64,000 nt of DNA from Winogradskyella tangerina (GTDB lineage Bacteria > Bacteroidota > Bacteroidia > Flavobacteriales > Flavobacteriaceae): contig NZ_QERF01000003.1 of NCBI RefSeq assembly GCF_003260205.1, forward strand, positions 248,001 to 312,000, read 5' to 3'. The position numbers and the translations under genes are program-made. How positions within the stretch are numbered: position 1 is the first letter of the stretch; every line of letters begins with the position of its first letter. The notes under the pieces are model-generated. The model had not been told where the DNA came from. It was given only the letters and a program-made list of their open reading frames with translations, and did no database searches. Below are positions 36,077 through 45,981 of this stretch, in pieces.

Positions 36077-38838
36077 GAGTCGAGTTCTTTTTCAATAAAA
36101 TCTGTAGCCGGATCACAAATCTCTCGGATGAGATTGAATAGTTCAGTTTCAAAATTAGCTAAGGTTTGCGCCGTGATAACCTGATCTTTCGTTCTGCTGT
36201 AGGTGGATTCTTTTTTTCCGAATTTTAAAAAGCCGGCATTGAGATTTTTAAATGAAATGATACCTGCTTCCACAGGTGCTTGAATCTTTTTATTATGATG
36301 CATCATATAGGCATAACACAACACCTGAAATGACTTGCTGTATTTGTCATAATCTGTAGCAATTTCATTCCAGTCTACAATTTCAACTTTATTAGATTCT
36401 ACCTTACCTGATTTGTAGTCGATAACTCGAGTTGTCCCATTAAATTGGTCTACACGATCCACTTTTCCAGTTAGCCTTACCGGGAAAGCTAAGCCTTCAA
36501 TGGCTAAGGTAATGGTCTCTTTAACCTCAATGGCAATAATCTTTATAGTATTACCGGCTTTTATTTGCTCTATTTCAGAATCGATGAAATTTAGAATGTA
36601 GCGCTTGGCAATTTCAAAAATGATGAGGTTTTTGCCAGATGTAAAATCCCCGTCCTTATACAAGGATTTAAAGTGACGGGTTATTGTTGTTTCGAGTTTG
36701 GGCTTAAAACTTTTGAGGTGATCAATACTAAGAAATTCACCTTCAAGAGGCTTGTAAAACTCTTCTAAGGTATCATGAATCACCGAGCCTAAGGTGTTGG
36801 CAGCAATATTTTCTTCAACATCTTCAAACTCTTCAATATCGAGGATTTTTTCAAAATAAAAATCGAGAGGATTTCTAATATAGTTGGTTAAGGACGAAGG
36901 CGAAAAGCCCTTGTCAGATAGTTCTTTTAGTTTATCGAGAACAGATCCTGTTTTTGCAATTTGTTGTAATTTCTTTTCAATAATAGGCACATCTGGAGAC
37001 ACAATCGATTGCTTTAATTGATGAATGCCTTCAACATCCATCTGCGTGATAAATCTACTTTTCTCACCGCCTTTAAGGGCATCGATCTCCGTATTGTAAA
37101 GTAGGTATACATTTTTTGCACGTTGAATGAGGCGATAAAAATGATAGGTGTAAACAGCGTCTTTCTCTTTATAGGTTGGAAGTTGATGCTGCAATTTCAC
37201 ATCAAACGGAATGAAGGAATTATGGGTCTTGCCAGACGGCAAAATTCCTTCGTTAACCGAACTGATAATCACCGTATCAAAATCTAAAACACGCGATTCT
37301 AACATTCCCATAATTTGAAGTCCTTCTAAAGGTTCACCTTTAAAATCTAATGTTTCGCTATTGAGTAGATCTTTATATACACGATGCAGACTTTCTATTG
37401 AATTCAGATATTTATAATTGCTGTTAAGCTCAGTTAATTCATTAAAAAGTGTGTTATAGCGGTAAAGATATTCTAGCTCAAGACTATTGTTAGGTTTGTC
37501 CTTAATTAGTGAACCCTTAATTTCCTGAATAAGTTGAGTACAATGAGCTAATGCTTTTTCAGGACTGTTATCCCATGGGCCAAATAAAATATTTAAAAGA
37601 CTGTGATAATCCGTCGGAGTAATTTTTCTTAAGTGCGAAACATTAATATATACCAGATTATTATTTTGAATGTGGTTAATAATAGCCTCTGCAATATTAC
37701 TAGTATCGTTTTCAAATAAGTTATATATTGAAGGATGTGAAAGAATGTCTATGAGGTCTTTATAGTAAAAACTTTTAGTTTCAGATTTATGTGAAGCGAA
37801 TAGTTGTTCAAACAATGAAGCCAAGGGTACAAACTTAAGCGGTAATCCCATGGTAACATTGATCTGATCAATATCTTTAGGGATTGAATGGAGTAGTGGC
37901 ATAAGTAAATTTTCCTCTCCTAAAACAACAGCTACGCTCTGAAGGTCTTCATTCTTGGTGCGAATCTCTTCTAACAATTGCCCAATATACTTTGCCTGTC
38001 CCACAAATTTAGGGACACCAATAACTTCAATATTTTTCTTTTCGCTATAGTGTGAGGTGATCCAATTAAAAGGTTGTTTTTTGAAATAATTCCAATCACT
38101 TTTATGTGATCTAATAAACAGACCTGCATCATGAATATCGTCTTCTACGAACACTTCATCAATATCCCAATAGATGTGTGCTAGATCATTCTGAAGCAAC
38201 CCTTGAATAATTAAAGATTCGCAAGTGTTAAGCGCATTGAAACCCAAAAAGACGTGCATCTTTTCACTATTGTTTTCCATATAGGCTTCCAGATTTTCTG
38301 TAGCCTCTCTATAGATAAGCCCCTGAAAACCTTTCTTGTGGTTTAGCAGTTCATCAGTGAATGACTTATAATAATCCTTAAGTCCTTTCCAAAACTTTAA
38401 GTGGCGTTTTACAAGATCGGTTTGTTCAGTTTCTAAAGACCAATGATTAATTTCCTTGATCGCCTGGAGATAATCGAATATAGCATTTTGGTCGGTGTAG
38501 TAACGATCTATTTCGTTGAAGTCTTGCAATAAGATTTGTGCCCAACTAGCAAAAGATTCAAAGGGCTCACGATCTTCTTTTTTTGTATGATCTACATAAG
38601 ATTTGTAAAGCCAAAATAACAGGTTGGTGTTAGATAAACTTCTTAAGCCTGAAAGTTCTTCTACGAAGGCTTCGATACTTAAGATATGAGGAGCAAATGT
38701 AGGTTGATCTATAATTTGTGAGAGGTGATGTTTTAAAAAAACACCTGCGCGTTGACTAGGAAGGATGAAGTATAGATCTTCAGGATTTAAGCCCTTTTCT
38801 TTAAGATCTAGCAACACTGTTTTTATAAAACTACTCAT
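36073..38838 (-). CDS. AddB-like PD-(D/E)XK nuclease-helicase subunit
   Basis: 921 residues. The N-terminus LYFILPSQRAGVFLKHHLSQ is the degenerate Walker-like segment of AddB proteins, and the C-terminus carries a PD-(D/E)XK nuclease (GKVDRVDQFNGTTRVIDYKSGKVE, with the catalytic Asp and the Lys of DYKSG). I see no four-cysteine Fe-S cluster, which AddB of Firmicutes has. It should act with the AddA-like protein of 41657-44788 in double-strand break processing. The two are separated here by the OmpA and kbl genes, all on the same strand. Confidence 0.82.
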   Translation of the reverse strand: MSSFIKTVLLDLKEKGLNPEDLYFILPSQRAGVFLKHHLSQIIDQPTFAPHILSIEAFVEELSGLRSLSNTNLLFWLYKSYVDHTKKEDREPFESFASWAQILLQDFNEIDRYYTDQNAIFDYLQAIKEINHWSLETEQTDLVKRHLKFWKGLKDYYKSFTDELLNHKKGFQGLIYREATENLEAYMENNSEKMHVFLGFNALNTCESLIIQGLLQNDLAHIYWDIDEVFVEDDIHDAGLFIRSHKSDWNYFKKQPFNWITSHYSEKKNIEVIGVPKFVGQAKYIGQLLEEIRTKNEDLQSVAVVLGEENLLMPLLHSIPKDIDQINVTMGLPLKFVPLASLFEQLFASHKSETKSFYYKDLIDILSHPSIYNLFENDTSNIAEAIINHIQNNNLVYINVSHLRKITPTDYHSLLNILFGPWDNSPEKALAHCTQLIQEIKGSLIKDKPNNSLELEYLYRYNTLFNELTELNSNYKYLNSIESLHRVYKDLLNSETLDFKGEPLEGLQIMGMLESRVLDFDTVIISSVNEGILPSGKTHNSFIPFDVKLQHQLPTYKEKDAVYTYHFYRLIQRAKNVYLLYNTEIDALKGGEKSRFITQMDVEGIHQLKQSIVSPDVPIIEKKLQQIAKTGSVLDKLKELSDKGFSPSSLTNYIRNPLDFYFEKILDIEEFEDVEENIAANTLGSVIHDTLEEFYKPLEGEFLSIDHLKSFKPKLETTITRHFKSLYKDGDFTSGKNLIIFEIAKRYILNFIDSEIEQIKAGNTIKIIAIEVKETITLAIEGLAFPVRLTGKVDRVDQFNGTTRVIDYKSGKVESNKVEIVDWNEIATDYDKYSKSFQVLCYAYMMHHNKKIQAPVEAGIISFKNLNAGFLKFGKKESTYSRTKDQVITAQTLANFETELFNLIREICDPATDFIEKELDS

Positions 38839-38850
38839 TTTATAAAAATA

Positions 38851-38880
38851 AAAAACGCTCCGAATTTCGGAGCGTTTTTC
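38851..38880 (-). terminator. intrinsic terminator after the OmpA gene
   Basis: AAAAACGCTCCGAA/TTCGGAGCGTTTTT forms a 10-bp GC-rich stem with T runs on both strands, 20 bp beyond the OmpA stop and 12 bp before the AddB-like ATG. Confidence 0.85.
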
Positions 38881-38899
38881 TATATATTTTGAAGTTTAA

Positions 38900-40297
38900 T
38901 TAGCTCTTAAGCTTAACTTCTACACGTCTGTTTTCTTTTCTACCTGCTCTTGTTTTGTTATCAGCGATTGGATTATCCTCACCGTAACCAGTTGCAGTTA
39001 ATCTTTCAGCGCTAATTCCGTTAGCAATTAAGTAATCTCTAACTGCATTTGCTCTTCTTTCAGATAAAGCTTGGTTAGATTTCTTAGAACCAACTGAATC
39101 TGTATGACCTTCGATAGCGAAGTCAGCCTTTGGATATTGCTTGAAGATGGCAACCATTGCTTGTAATACTTGGTCAGTTTCTTCTTTGAAAGAAGCTCTA
39201 CCTGTATCGAATAAGATAGTTCTTGCATAGCTGTTTAATTCATCGATAACCTCTTGAGTTGGGTTGATGATAGGACAACCATTATTAGCAACTTCACCAG
39301 CTTCGTTTGGACACTGATCGTCTTTGTCTAATACACCGTCACCATCAGTATCTGGCCAAGGACATCCGTTGTTTGCAGATGGACCTGCTTCGTTAGGACA
39401 GTTATCGTTTTTATCAGCGATGCCATCACCGTCAGTATCAGGACATCCGTTTAAAGCAGCTAAACCAGCAACTGTTGGACACTCATCATCGATATCTCTG
39501 ATGCCGTCACCGTCACCGTCAGGACAACCGTTAAACTCTGCTAAACCAGCAACGTTTGGACAGTCATCTTTTGAATCTTGGATACCATCGTTATCTGAAT
39601 CTGGACAACCATTAAAAATTTCTAAACCAGCTTCTTCTGGACAAGCATCATCCTGATCGTAGATACCATCACCGTCAGTATCAGTTCCACCGAACTTAAA
39701 CGTTACACCAACTGAATGTTGGAAGTGCTTTGGTAAGTAATCTTCGAAAGCATGCTTATAAGTTGAATTTAAATCAACACCGAATTTTTCAGAGATCCAA
39801 ACTTGAAGACCTAAAGTACCGTTTACTGTACCAGCACCTATATCGTCTAACCAAGTGTAACCACCACCGGCACCTAAATAAGGATTTAATTTCTTAGAAT
39901 TGATTAAGTCCATAAAGCTATATGAAACTCTACCATCAGCTGCATAGTACGTTAAGTTGTTAAGTCTATTAGTACCAGCTTCTGATCCATCAGGATTTAA
40001 GTTAGTACCAAATTTGCTAATTTGGTTAATAGAACCTGTTGCAGTAAAAGTGAACCCATCGCCTATGTATTTAGAAATAGAAAGGGTTGATATTGAAGGA
40101 AGAATGTTCCAGTGATCGTTTGCGTTAAAGTATTCGTCAAACCAGTCACCCTGTGGAGTTGGCTCACCTACAGGATATGGATCAACTGCATTTACTCCTA
40201 TTGTAATAGCCCATGGATTGTTCTTGTCTTGACCATGTGAAGTGCTAAAACTAAAAAGAAGCACTGCGACTAATAGTAATCTGCTAAGATTTTTCAT
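38900..40297 (-). CDS. OmpA family outer-membrane protein with thrombospondin type 3 repeats
   Basis: 465 residues. After a signal peptide comes an ~180-residue beta-barrel-like region ending SVGVTFKFG, then five TSP3-type calcium repeats ([55 protein letters not shown] and so on), then an OmpA C-terminal peptidoglycan-binding domain ([31 protein letters not shown]). It anchors the outer membrane to the wall. A strong promoter precedes it (40334-40364). It is one of the best-expressed kinds of gene in this phylum, I infer from the promoter. Confidence 0.94.
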   Translation of the reverse strand: MKNLSRLLLVAVLLFSFSTSHGQDKNNPWAITIGVNAVDPYPVGEPTPQGDWFDEYFNANDHWNILPSISTLSISKYIGDGFTFTATGSINQISKFGTNLNPDGSEAGTNRLNNLTYYAADGRVSYSFMDLINSKKLNPYLGAGGGYTWLDDIGAGTVNGTLGLQVWISEKFGVDLNSTYKHAFEDYLPKHFQHSVGVTFKFGGTDTDGDGIYDQDDACPEEAGLEIFNGCPDSDNDGIQDSKDDCPNVAGLAEFNGCPDGDGDGIRDIDDECPTVAGLAALNGCPDTDGDGIADKNDNCPNEAGPSANNGCPWPDTDGDGVLDKDDQCPNEAGEVANNGCPIINPTQEVIDELNSYARTILFDTGRASFKEETDQVLQAMVAIFKQYPKADFAIEGHTDSVGSKKSNQALSERRANAVRDYLIANGISAERLTATGYGEDNPIADNKTRAGRKENRRVEVKLKS

Positions 40298-40333
40298 ATT
40301 CTAATTAATTTAATTTTAAGTGTTAATTGTTGG

Positions 40334-40364
40334 CAAATGTAACTTGTTAAATAATATTAACAAA
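40334..40364 (-). promoter_or_regulatory. textbook Bacteroidota promoter for the OmpA gene
   Basis: Minus strand: TTTG at -33 (plus 40361-40364), exactly 19 nt, then TACATTTG (40334-40341), a perfect TAnnTTTG. The leader to the ATG is about 30 nt. This is the best promoter match I found in the window. Confidence 0.8.
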
Positions 40365-40420
40365 GACAAATATATAAAAATATTGTTATAACGCCCTAAA
40401 ATAAAGAGATTCTAACGATT

Positions 40421-41614
40421 TTAAATTATTTCAAGTTTTTTCCCCACTTTAGTAAATGCATTGATAGCTTTGTCTAGTTGTTCTTTCGTATGAGCAGCTG
40501 ATAGTTGAACACGAATTCTCGCCTTTTCTTTTGGTACAACTGGATAGAAAAAACCAATAACATAAACGCCTTCTTCTAACAGCATATTTGCCATAGTTTG
40601 AGATAGTTTGGCATCATATAACATTACTGGTACGATTGCAGAATCCCCATCTATAATATCAAAGCCAGCTTCCTTCATTCCTTTCTTGAAGTATTTGGTA
40701 TTCCAATCTACTTTATCTCTTAAAGAGGTATCGTTCTTTAGCATATCAAAAACCTTGATGGATGCACCAACGATTGCAGGTGCTAAGGAATTTGAAAACA
40801 AATAAGGCCTTGAACGCTGACGCAAGATCTCGATGATCTCCTTTTTTGCTGTTGTATAACCGCCCATTGCACCACCCATAGCTTTTCCTAAGGTTCCGGT
40901 AATAATATCTATTCGTCCTAATACTCCTTTTTCTTCAAGAGTTCCAATCCCAGTTTCACCAATGAATCCAGTAGCGTGGCACTCATCAATCATTACCATA
41001 GCATCATACTTTTCTGCGAGATCACAAATTTGATCTAGAGGCGCCACTAAACCATCCATAGAAAATACACCATCAGTAACAATTATTTTGAAACGAGCTC
41101 CATTTTCATTTGCAGCAATTAATTGTTTTTCTAGATCGGCCATATCATTATTGTTGTAACGATATCTTGCTGCTTTACAGAGTCTTACACCATCAATAAT
41201 TGAGGCATGGTTAAGTGAATCGGAAATTATAGCATCTTCCTTAGTTAATAAGGGTTCAAAAACACCACCATTAGCATCAAAAGCCGCAGCGTATAATATG
41301 GTATCTTCTGTGCCATAAAAATCGGCGATCTTCTGTTCTAACTCCTTATGGATATCTTGGGTACCACAGATAAATCGTACCGAAGACATACCAAAACCAT
41401 GAGAATCTAACGTATCCTTTGCTGCCTGAACAACATCGGGATGAGAGGACAGTCCTAAGTAATTATTAGCACAAAAATTTAAAACTTTTTCACCAGTATT
41501 CAAGGTGATTTCTGCCCCTTGAGGAGAAGTAATAATGCGCTCTTCTTTGAAAAGCCCAGCCTCTTTAATTGATTCAATTTCTTGTTGTAAATGTGTTTTT
41601 ATAGCTCCGTACAT
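40421..41614 (-). CDS. kbl: glycine C-acetyltransferase (2-amino-3-ketobutyrate CoA ligase)
   Basis: 397 residues. PLP enzyme that cleaves 2-amino-3-ketobutyrate with CoA into glycine and acetyl-CoA, in threonine breakdown. Alpha-oxoamine synthase features are present: [46 protein letters not shown] and the PLP-Lys motif GTLGKAMGG. No threonine dehydrogenase lies next to it. A TATCTTTG -7 element is at 41638-41645. Confidence 0.95.
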   Translation of the reverse strand: MYGAIKTHLQQEIESIKEAGLFKEERIITSPQGAEITLNTGEKVLNFCANNYLGLSSHPDVVQAAKDTLDSHGFGMSSVRFICGTQDIHKELEQKIADFYGTEDTILYAAAFDANGGVFEPLLTKEDAIISDSLNHASIIDGVRLCKAARYRYNNNDMADLEKQLIAANENGARFKIIVTDGVFSMDGLVAPLDQICDLAEKYDAMVMIDECHATGFIGETGIGTLEEKGVLGRIDIITGTLGKAMGGAMGGYTTAKKEIIEILRQRSRPYLFSNSLAPAIVGASIKVFDMLKNDTSLRDKVDWNTKYFKKGMKEAGFDIIDGDSAIVPVMLYDAKLSQTMANMLLEEGVYVIGFFYPVVPKEKARIRVQLSAAHTKEQLDKAINAFTKVGKKLEII

Positions 41615-41637
41615 ATCTTTTGGATTTTGAAGTTGCG

Positions 41638-41645
41638 CAAAGATA
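41638..41645 (-). promoter_or_regulatory. candidate -7 element for kbl
   Basis: Minus-strand TATCTTTG fits TAnnTTTG, 23 bp before the ATG; no -33 match. Confidence 0.35.
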
Positions 41646-41656
41646 CTATCTATAAA

Positions 41657-44600
41657 TCACACTTCTACTACTTCGATGGCATCATTTATATAGACAAGAT
41701 ACTTATGCTTAATTTTGAATTTCATATCCTCTAATACTGAGGCATATGAACGAATTTGATTTTGGTGATTTGTTTTTTGTTCCCCTGTTTTATAGTCAAT
41801 TATAATGACCTCATTATTTGAATTCACATTGACTCGGTCTGGTCTTAGAAGCTCACCCGATTGCATTACAATGTCTCTTTCATTATAGATTTCATAGTTG
41901 TCTGAATAATACGAGCTAAGTATAGGATGCTCTATAACACTTTCAACCAAAGCCCTTAATTCCGTCACTTCTTCTTTAATGATGTCCCCTGTTTCTAACA
42001 ACTCACTCACGGCAAAGTCTAAATCATTAATAGTCTTGATTTTCGATAAAATTAAATGTACAAGATTACCGCGCTCAATGGCCTTTTCTTGTTTGGTATC
42101 CCAGAGTTGACCGGCCTTGGTAACGATCTTTAAATTGTGGTATTCCTTCGGAACAGATATAAGTTGAAGCGATTTAGAATTGACCATTGATTTTTCTTCA
42201 ACTAATGGTGGTTCAAACGTGCCAAAACTGTAAGTCAGTTGCTGCTCTGTCCAAATACCCAAGGATTGCAAATAGGAAATAAACATGCCTGAAAAGGTGA
42301 GAGCATTTACTTTACCTTTTGAGTCCAAATCATACTTAGATATCACAAAAAGACATTCAACTGCTCTGGTTAGTGTCACATAGAGTAAATTGATGTTATC
42401 AAGTTCTAATTGCGATTGATGTGTGTTATAGATTTGAAGTCCGGCTTCACCAAAATGTTCAATGTCTTTATTGTAGTTAAGTAACAAGTTTTCAAATCCA
42501 TTATAATCGTTTTGTTCCACAGGAAACCAAACTTTTGGCTCTAACTCTTTATAGATATTTAAGTCAGCAAATGGAAATATAACCACCGGAAATTCTAGAC
42601 CTTTACATTTATGAATGGTCATAATTTGAATGGCATCAATGTCCTTTGGCGACACCACACTGAGCCTGTCTTTTTCCTTTTCAAAATAATTAGTAAAGGC
42701 GCTAAGATCAGAGTGTTGTTTCTGGGTGAATTCTAAAACAAGATCGAGGTAAAACTCGAGGAACGCATCGGAGGTATTTTCAAGATTAAAACTTCGAATG
42801 AGCTCTTCAACGAGATCATACAACGGCAAATGCAATAGGTTGGCTTTATTTATAAATATGTTGAGAGATTCTAAACTCTGAAACATGTCATCAACACTAG
42901 GTTTTAGATGGGTTTCAAAAAACAAATGTTTGTCTTCAACCTTATACTGATCTGCTAAAAAAGTTAGTATGTTAATCTTAAGGCTATCATTGTTGGGTTG
43001 CAGTAAAAGTTTCAAAATATTATCTAGGAAAACAACCTTATCAGAATTTTTCAAAAGTAGTGTTTCAGAAGATGTAATTTTAAGTCCTTTTTCGCTGAGA
43101 TAATTGGCAATAGCAACTCCTTGTTTTCGTTTTCTAACGATAATACATATGTCTTGAGGGACATAACCTTTGTCATAACATAAGTTAATGGTTTCAAGAA
43201 CCTTATGTGAATAGATTTCGTCATCATCGTCGTCTCTGGCTATGTTCAAAAAATCAAAATTCACGTAACCATCGCGATCATTATTTGCGTTTTGAAATGA
43301 GGCTTTGTATAAGTTAGAATAGTCTTCATTTGTAAAATAATTTTCGCTCAAAAACTGAAAGAAACCATTATTAAAATTGATGATTTCTTTCGCACTTCGG
43401 AAATTAGTACCAAGCGCTAAAATTTCGGGGTCAACCTGAAAGGGATTTGTCGTTTTATTATATAGATTAATAAATTGCTCGGCAACCCCTCCACGCCACC
43501 TATAGATGGCTTGTTTTGCATCACCCACCAACATCGCAGAGCCATGAGATGTAGAAAGCGCATTGTCTAAAAGCGGCACTAAATTCTCCCATTGCATTTG
43601 CGAGGTGTCTTGAAACTCATCAATAAAATAATGTCTGTATTTCTCACCTAAGCGTTCGTAAATGAAAGGTGTTGGCTGATCTTTAATTTCGTTGCTTACA
43701 ATTTTATTGAATTCTGAAATGAGCATTTTATTCTGCTCTTCCTTGAGCTGATCTAATTCAGTCTGAATGGCATTAATAACAGAAAGCGGCGTAATATTTC
43801 TTAAGAACCCCTTATGAAGTTTGAAATCAAATATTTTATTCTTCGTTTGAAGAAAGGCCTCTGCTAATTGCGGCTGAATGCTTTCAATGGTCGAAGCAAT
43901 GTTGTCGGTAACGCGCTTAGGATAAATGGTTTGACCTTCAATAAGATCATTTTGCCAAGCGGCATCAAACCGTGCATTAAAATTCTTCTGTGCCAAATTC
44001 TTAAAGTAGTTTGGTAATGATTTCCTGTTGAAATCATCATATTCTAAGCCAGCTTCTTCAATTAAGGTTAACGCAGAATTTGCTATGGTAACAAGGTCAA
44101 TTTCTAACTTAGAAATGGTCTTTACAAGTTGTGTTTTTAGCGCTTTAAAGTCGTCAATACTCTTTTGCTTTAAGGTTACAATGGCGTGTAAATCATTTTC
44201 GCTTATAAGGAGTTTAGCAATTTTCTTAAAATCATAACTTATGTCCCAACTTCTATCGTCGTCTGCTTTTTCAATCGCAAAATCAATAAGTATGTTGGTT
44301 AGGGTTTTATCACTTCCGGCTTTAGAGATTAAACTATCCACCGCTTCGTTCAATAGGTTTTCTTGTTCTAGTTCTACCTCAAAATTTACAGGTAATTCTA
44401 AGTCGTGCGCAAAGGTTCTGATGACGCGGTGTGTAAAGCCGTCAATGGTTGAGATGTCAAAAGCCCCATAATTGTGCATTATGTGTTTTAAGATGTGCTT
44501 TGATCTTATATGAAGTGTTTCGGGCGAAATTGACAATTCTTCGCAAATAGCACTAAACATAGGATGCGGCTGGGTAAGACTTTTTTCGTTTGAAAACGAT

Positions 44601-44788
44601 TTTAGCATCGTAATGATGCGCTCTTTCATTTCACCAACGGCCTTATTTGTAAAGGTTATGGCTAGAATATTTTTGAATTGCTCCGGATTTTTAGATTGCA
44701 CCAATATCTTTATATAAGACTTGGCGATTGTGAAGGTTTTACCACTACCAGCAGATGCATTGAATATTTTAAAAGCCGAGGATTGCAA
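41657..44788 (-). CDS. AddA-like UvrD-helicase/nuclease
   Basis: 1043 residues. SF1A helicase motifs in order: Walker A NASAGSGKTFTIAKSY (~9-24), TFTNKAVGEMKERI (Ia), DEFQDTSQMQW (II), VGDAKQAIYRWRGG (III), MTIHKCKGLEFPVVIFP (V) and LLYVTLTRA (VI). The C-terminal PD-(D/E)XK nuclease is visible as LRPDRVNVNSNNEVIIIDYKTGEQ. It unwinds and resects double-strand ends for RecA loading, together with the AddB-like protein. Its end is 42 bp before kbl. No Chi-like site can be identified by eye. Confidence 0.87.
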   Translation of the reverse strand: MQSSAFKIFNASAGSGKTFTIAKSYIKILVQSKNPEQFKNILAITFTNKAVGEMKERIITMLKSFSNEKSLTQPHPMFSAICEELSISPETLHIRSKHILKHIMHNYGAFDISTIDGFTHRVIRTFAHDLELPVNFEVELEQENLLNEAVDSLISKAGSDKTLTNILIDFAIEKADDDRSWDISYDFKKIAKLLISENDLHAIVTLKQKSIDDFKALKTQLVKTISKLEIDLVTIANSALTLIEEAGLEYDDFNRKSLPNYFKNLAQKNFNARFDAAWQNDLIEGQTIYPKRVTDNIASTIESIQPQLAEAFLQTKNKIFDFKLHKGFLRNITPLSVINAIQTELDQLKEEQNKMLISEFNKIVSNEIKDQPTPFIYERLGEKYRHYFIDEFQDTSQMQWENLVPLLDNALSTSHGSAMLVGDAKQAIYRWRGGVAEQFINLYNKTTNPFQVDPEILALGTNFRSAKEIINFNNGFFQFLSENYFTNEDYSNLYKASFQNANNDRDGYVNFDFLNIARDDDDDEIYSHKVLETINLCYDKGYVPQDICIIVRKRKQGVAIANYLSEKGLKITSSETLLLKNSDKVVFLDNILKLLLQPNNDSLKINILTFLADQYKVEDKHLFFETHLKPSVDDMFQSLESLNIFINKANLLHLPLYDLVEELIRSFNLENTSDAFLEFYLDLVLEFTQKQHSDLSAFTNYFEKEKDRLSVVSPKDIDAIQIMTIHKCKGLEFPVVIFPFADLNIYKELEPKVWFPVEQNDYNGFENLLLNYNKDIEHFGEAGLQIYNTHQSQLELDNINLLYVTLTRAVECLFVISKYDLDSKGKVNALTFSGMFISYLQSLGIWTEQQLTYSFGTFEPPLVEEKSMVNSKSLQLISVPKEYHNLKIVTKAGQLWDTKQEKAIERGNLVHLILSKIKTINDLDFAVSELLETGDIIKEEVTELRALVESVIEHPILSSYYSDNYEIYNERDIVMQSGELLRPDRVNVNSNNEVIIIDYKTGEQKTNHQNQIRSYASVLEDMKFKIKHKYLVYINDAIEVVEV

Positions 44789-44832
44789 AAGATAAATTTT
44801 ATACCAAAATAGGCAATCTTAATAATTTATTT

Positions 44833-44863
44833 AGAACATCTTGTTCTCAAAATCGTAAATTTG
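44833..44863 (+). promoter_or_regulatory. sod promoter with palindromic operator candidate
   Basis: AGAACA-TCT-TGTTCT (44833-44847) is a perfect 6-bp inverted repeat at the exact place of the -33 element: its first base lies 23 nt before the -7 element TAAATTTG (44856-44863), a perfect TAnnTTTG. A regulator bound here would compete with polymerase. The leader would be ~30 nt. Confidence 0.5.
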
Positions 44864-44900
44864 TTAAAGTTAAATTACTAATACTTAAAAACATAAAATC

Positions 44901-45509
44901 ATGGCTTTTGAATTACCAAAATTAAAATATGCTTACGATGCATTAGAACCGCATATTGATGCACGTACAATGGAAATCCACCATTCAAAACATCACAACG
45001 GATATACTACAAAACTTAATGCTGCAATTGAAGGTACAGATTTGGAAGGAAAGTCTATCGAAGACATCTTAACAAACTTAGATATGAACAATGCTGGCGT
45101 AAGAAATAATGGCGGCGGATTTTATAACCACTCATTATTTTGGGATGTAATGAATCCTGAAGATAGAGGTTATTTATCAGGAGATCTTAAAGATGCTATT
45201 GAGGCTGAATTCGGTTCTAAAGATGCATTTATTGACGCCTTCTCTAAAGCAGCTGCAACGCAATTTGGTTCTGGCTGGGCTTGGTTGTGTGTTCATAAAG
45301 GTGGTAAAGTAGAAGTATGTTCTACACCAAATCAAGACAACCCTCTAATGCCAGGAGTAACTTGTGGCGGAACACCAATCTTAGGATTAGATGTTTGGGA
45401 GCATGCTTACTATTTAAACTATCAGAATAGAAGACCAGATTATATTGCTGCATTCTTTAAGGTGATCAACTGGAATGAAGTTGAGCGCAGATATGCTGAG
45501 GCAAAATAA
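44901..45509 (+). CDS. superoxide dismutase (Fe/Mn family)
   Basis: 202 residues. It converts superoxide to oxygen and peroxide in the cytoplasm. Metal ligands His27, His77, Asp164 and His168 are all present ([26 protein letters not shown]), with Tyr35 also in place. Features such as [11 protein letters not shown] and TPNQDNPLM fit the Mn or cambialistic side of the family, but the metal cannot be fixed by eye. It is monocistronic, followed by its own terminator. Confidence 0.96.
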   Translation: MAFELPKLKYAYDALEPHIDARTMEIHHSKHHNGYTTKLNAAIEGTDLEGKSIEDILTNLDMNNAGVRNNGGGFYNHSLFWDVMNPEDRGYLSGDLKDAIEAEFGSKDAFIDAFSKAAATQFGSGWAWLCVHKGGKVEVCSTPNQDNPLMPGVTCGGTPILGLDVWEHAYYLNYQNRRPDYIAAFFKVINWNEVERRYAEAK

Positions 45510-45533
45510 ATAGATAAGACTTTACAAAAAGTG

Positions 45534-45564
45534 AAAATCCAAGTTGAGAAGCTTGGATTTTTTT
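45534..45564 (+). terminator. intrinsic terminator after sod
   Basis: AAATCCAAG, loop TTGAGAAG, CTTGGATTT and a run of T, about 25 bp beyond the stop codon. Confidence 0.82.
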
Positions 45565-45577
45565 ATGCTTTAAAATG

Positions 45578-45649
45578 AAAAAAGGTGAACAGAGAGTTCA
45601 CCTTTTTTGCCCCAAATCTACCATAAACTTAACCTACTTATGTTATGGT
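45578..45649 (-). ncRNA. putative small RNA, copy 1
   Basis: On the minus strand the unit reads ACCATAA, a 16-nt loop, TTATGGT, then AGATTTGGGGCAAAAAA, then a terminator stem GGTGAAC/GTTCACC with TTTTTT. A perfect TAnnTTTG (TATATTTG, plus 45654-45661) lies just 4 nt before the first base, so transcription would begin at about the first base of the conserved block. No -33 element is visible. The hairpin is also a possible terminator for plus-strand readthrough. The repetition with copy 2 is the strongest support. Confidence 0.45.
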
Positions 45650-45811
45650 GAATCAAATATAAGTTTACATTAATTTAACTATTAAATTTTTTGGATAAAC
45701 GACCTATATATTAGTCTAAGCGTGGAAACTACTAGGATAAGCTACGATTATGCACTAATTGGATACTGGAATTGTGTATATAACTTAAAGCAATACTTTA
45801 ATTAACTCCAT

Positions 45812-45883
45812 AAAAAAAGGTGAACACTGTTCACCTTTTTTTGCCCCAAATCTACCATGAACTTAACCTACTTATGTTATGGT
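45812..45883 (-). ncRNA. putative small RNA, copy 2
   Basis: The first 41 nt match copy 1 at 40 positions (the change breaks one base pair of hairpin 1 in this copy). The terminator stem GGTGAAC/GTTCACC is kept, with the loop shortened to 3 nt (AGT), and the T run is seven. The upstream element is TACATTGG (plus 45888-45895), one base off TAnnTTTG, at the same 4-nt distance. Confidence 0.42.
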
Positions 45884-45981
45884 GATACCAATGTAAATGT
45901 TATTTGTTAAAATGATACATATAATGGATGAAATGCATTTTTCTCGGATGAAATACTTAATTTTTCGGATTAAACGTTAAA

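Larger units (their letters stand above)
45565..45981. other. gene-free stretch between sod and the PurF-like gene
   Basis: Apart from the two putative sRNA units (45578-45649, 45812-45883), I see no coding frame here. The 162 bp between the units is AT-rich and has no obvious hairpin or promoter. The 98 bp to the right hold the PurF-like gene's end (that gene points left, so this is its downstream flank). Confidence 0.6.

Noticed and set aside
39324..39656. 110-codon plus-strand frame in the OmpA gene
   Set aside because: It mirrors the TSP3 repeats (repeating PSPSVSGQ), with no start signals; the OmpA frame is certain.
36073..44788. The UvrD/PD-(D/E)XK pair as an anti-phage defence island
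   Set aside because: Motifs and lengths match housekeeping AddAB; neighbours are core genes.
45578..45883. The two repeats after sod as a CRISPR array
   Set aside because: Only two units, 162 bp apart, with terminator structure; no cas genes.
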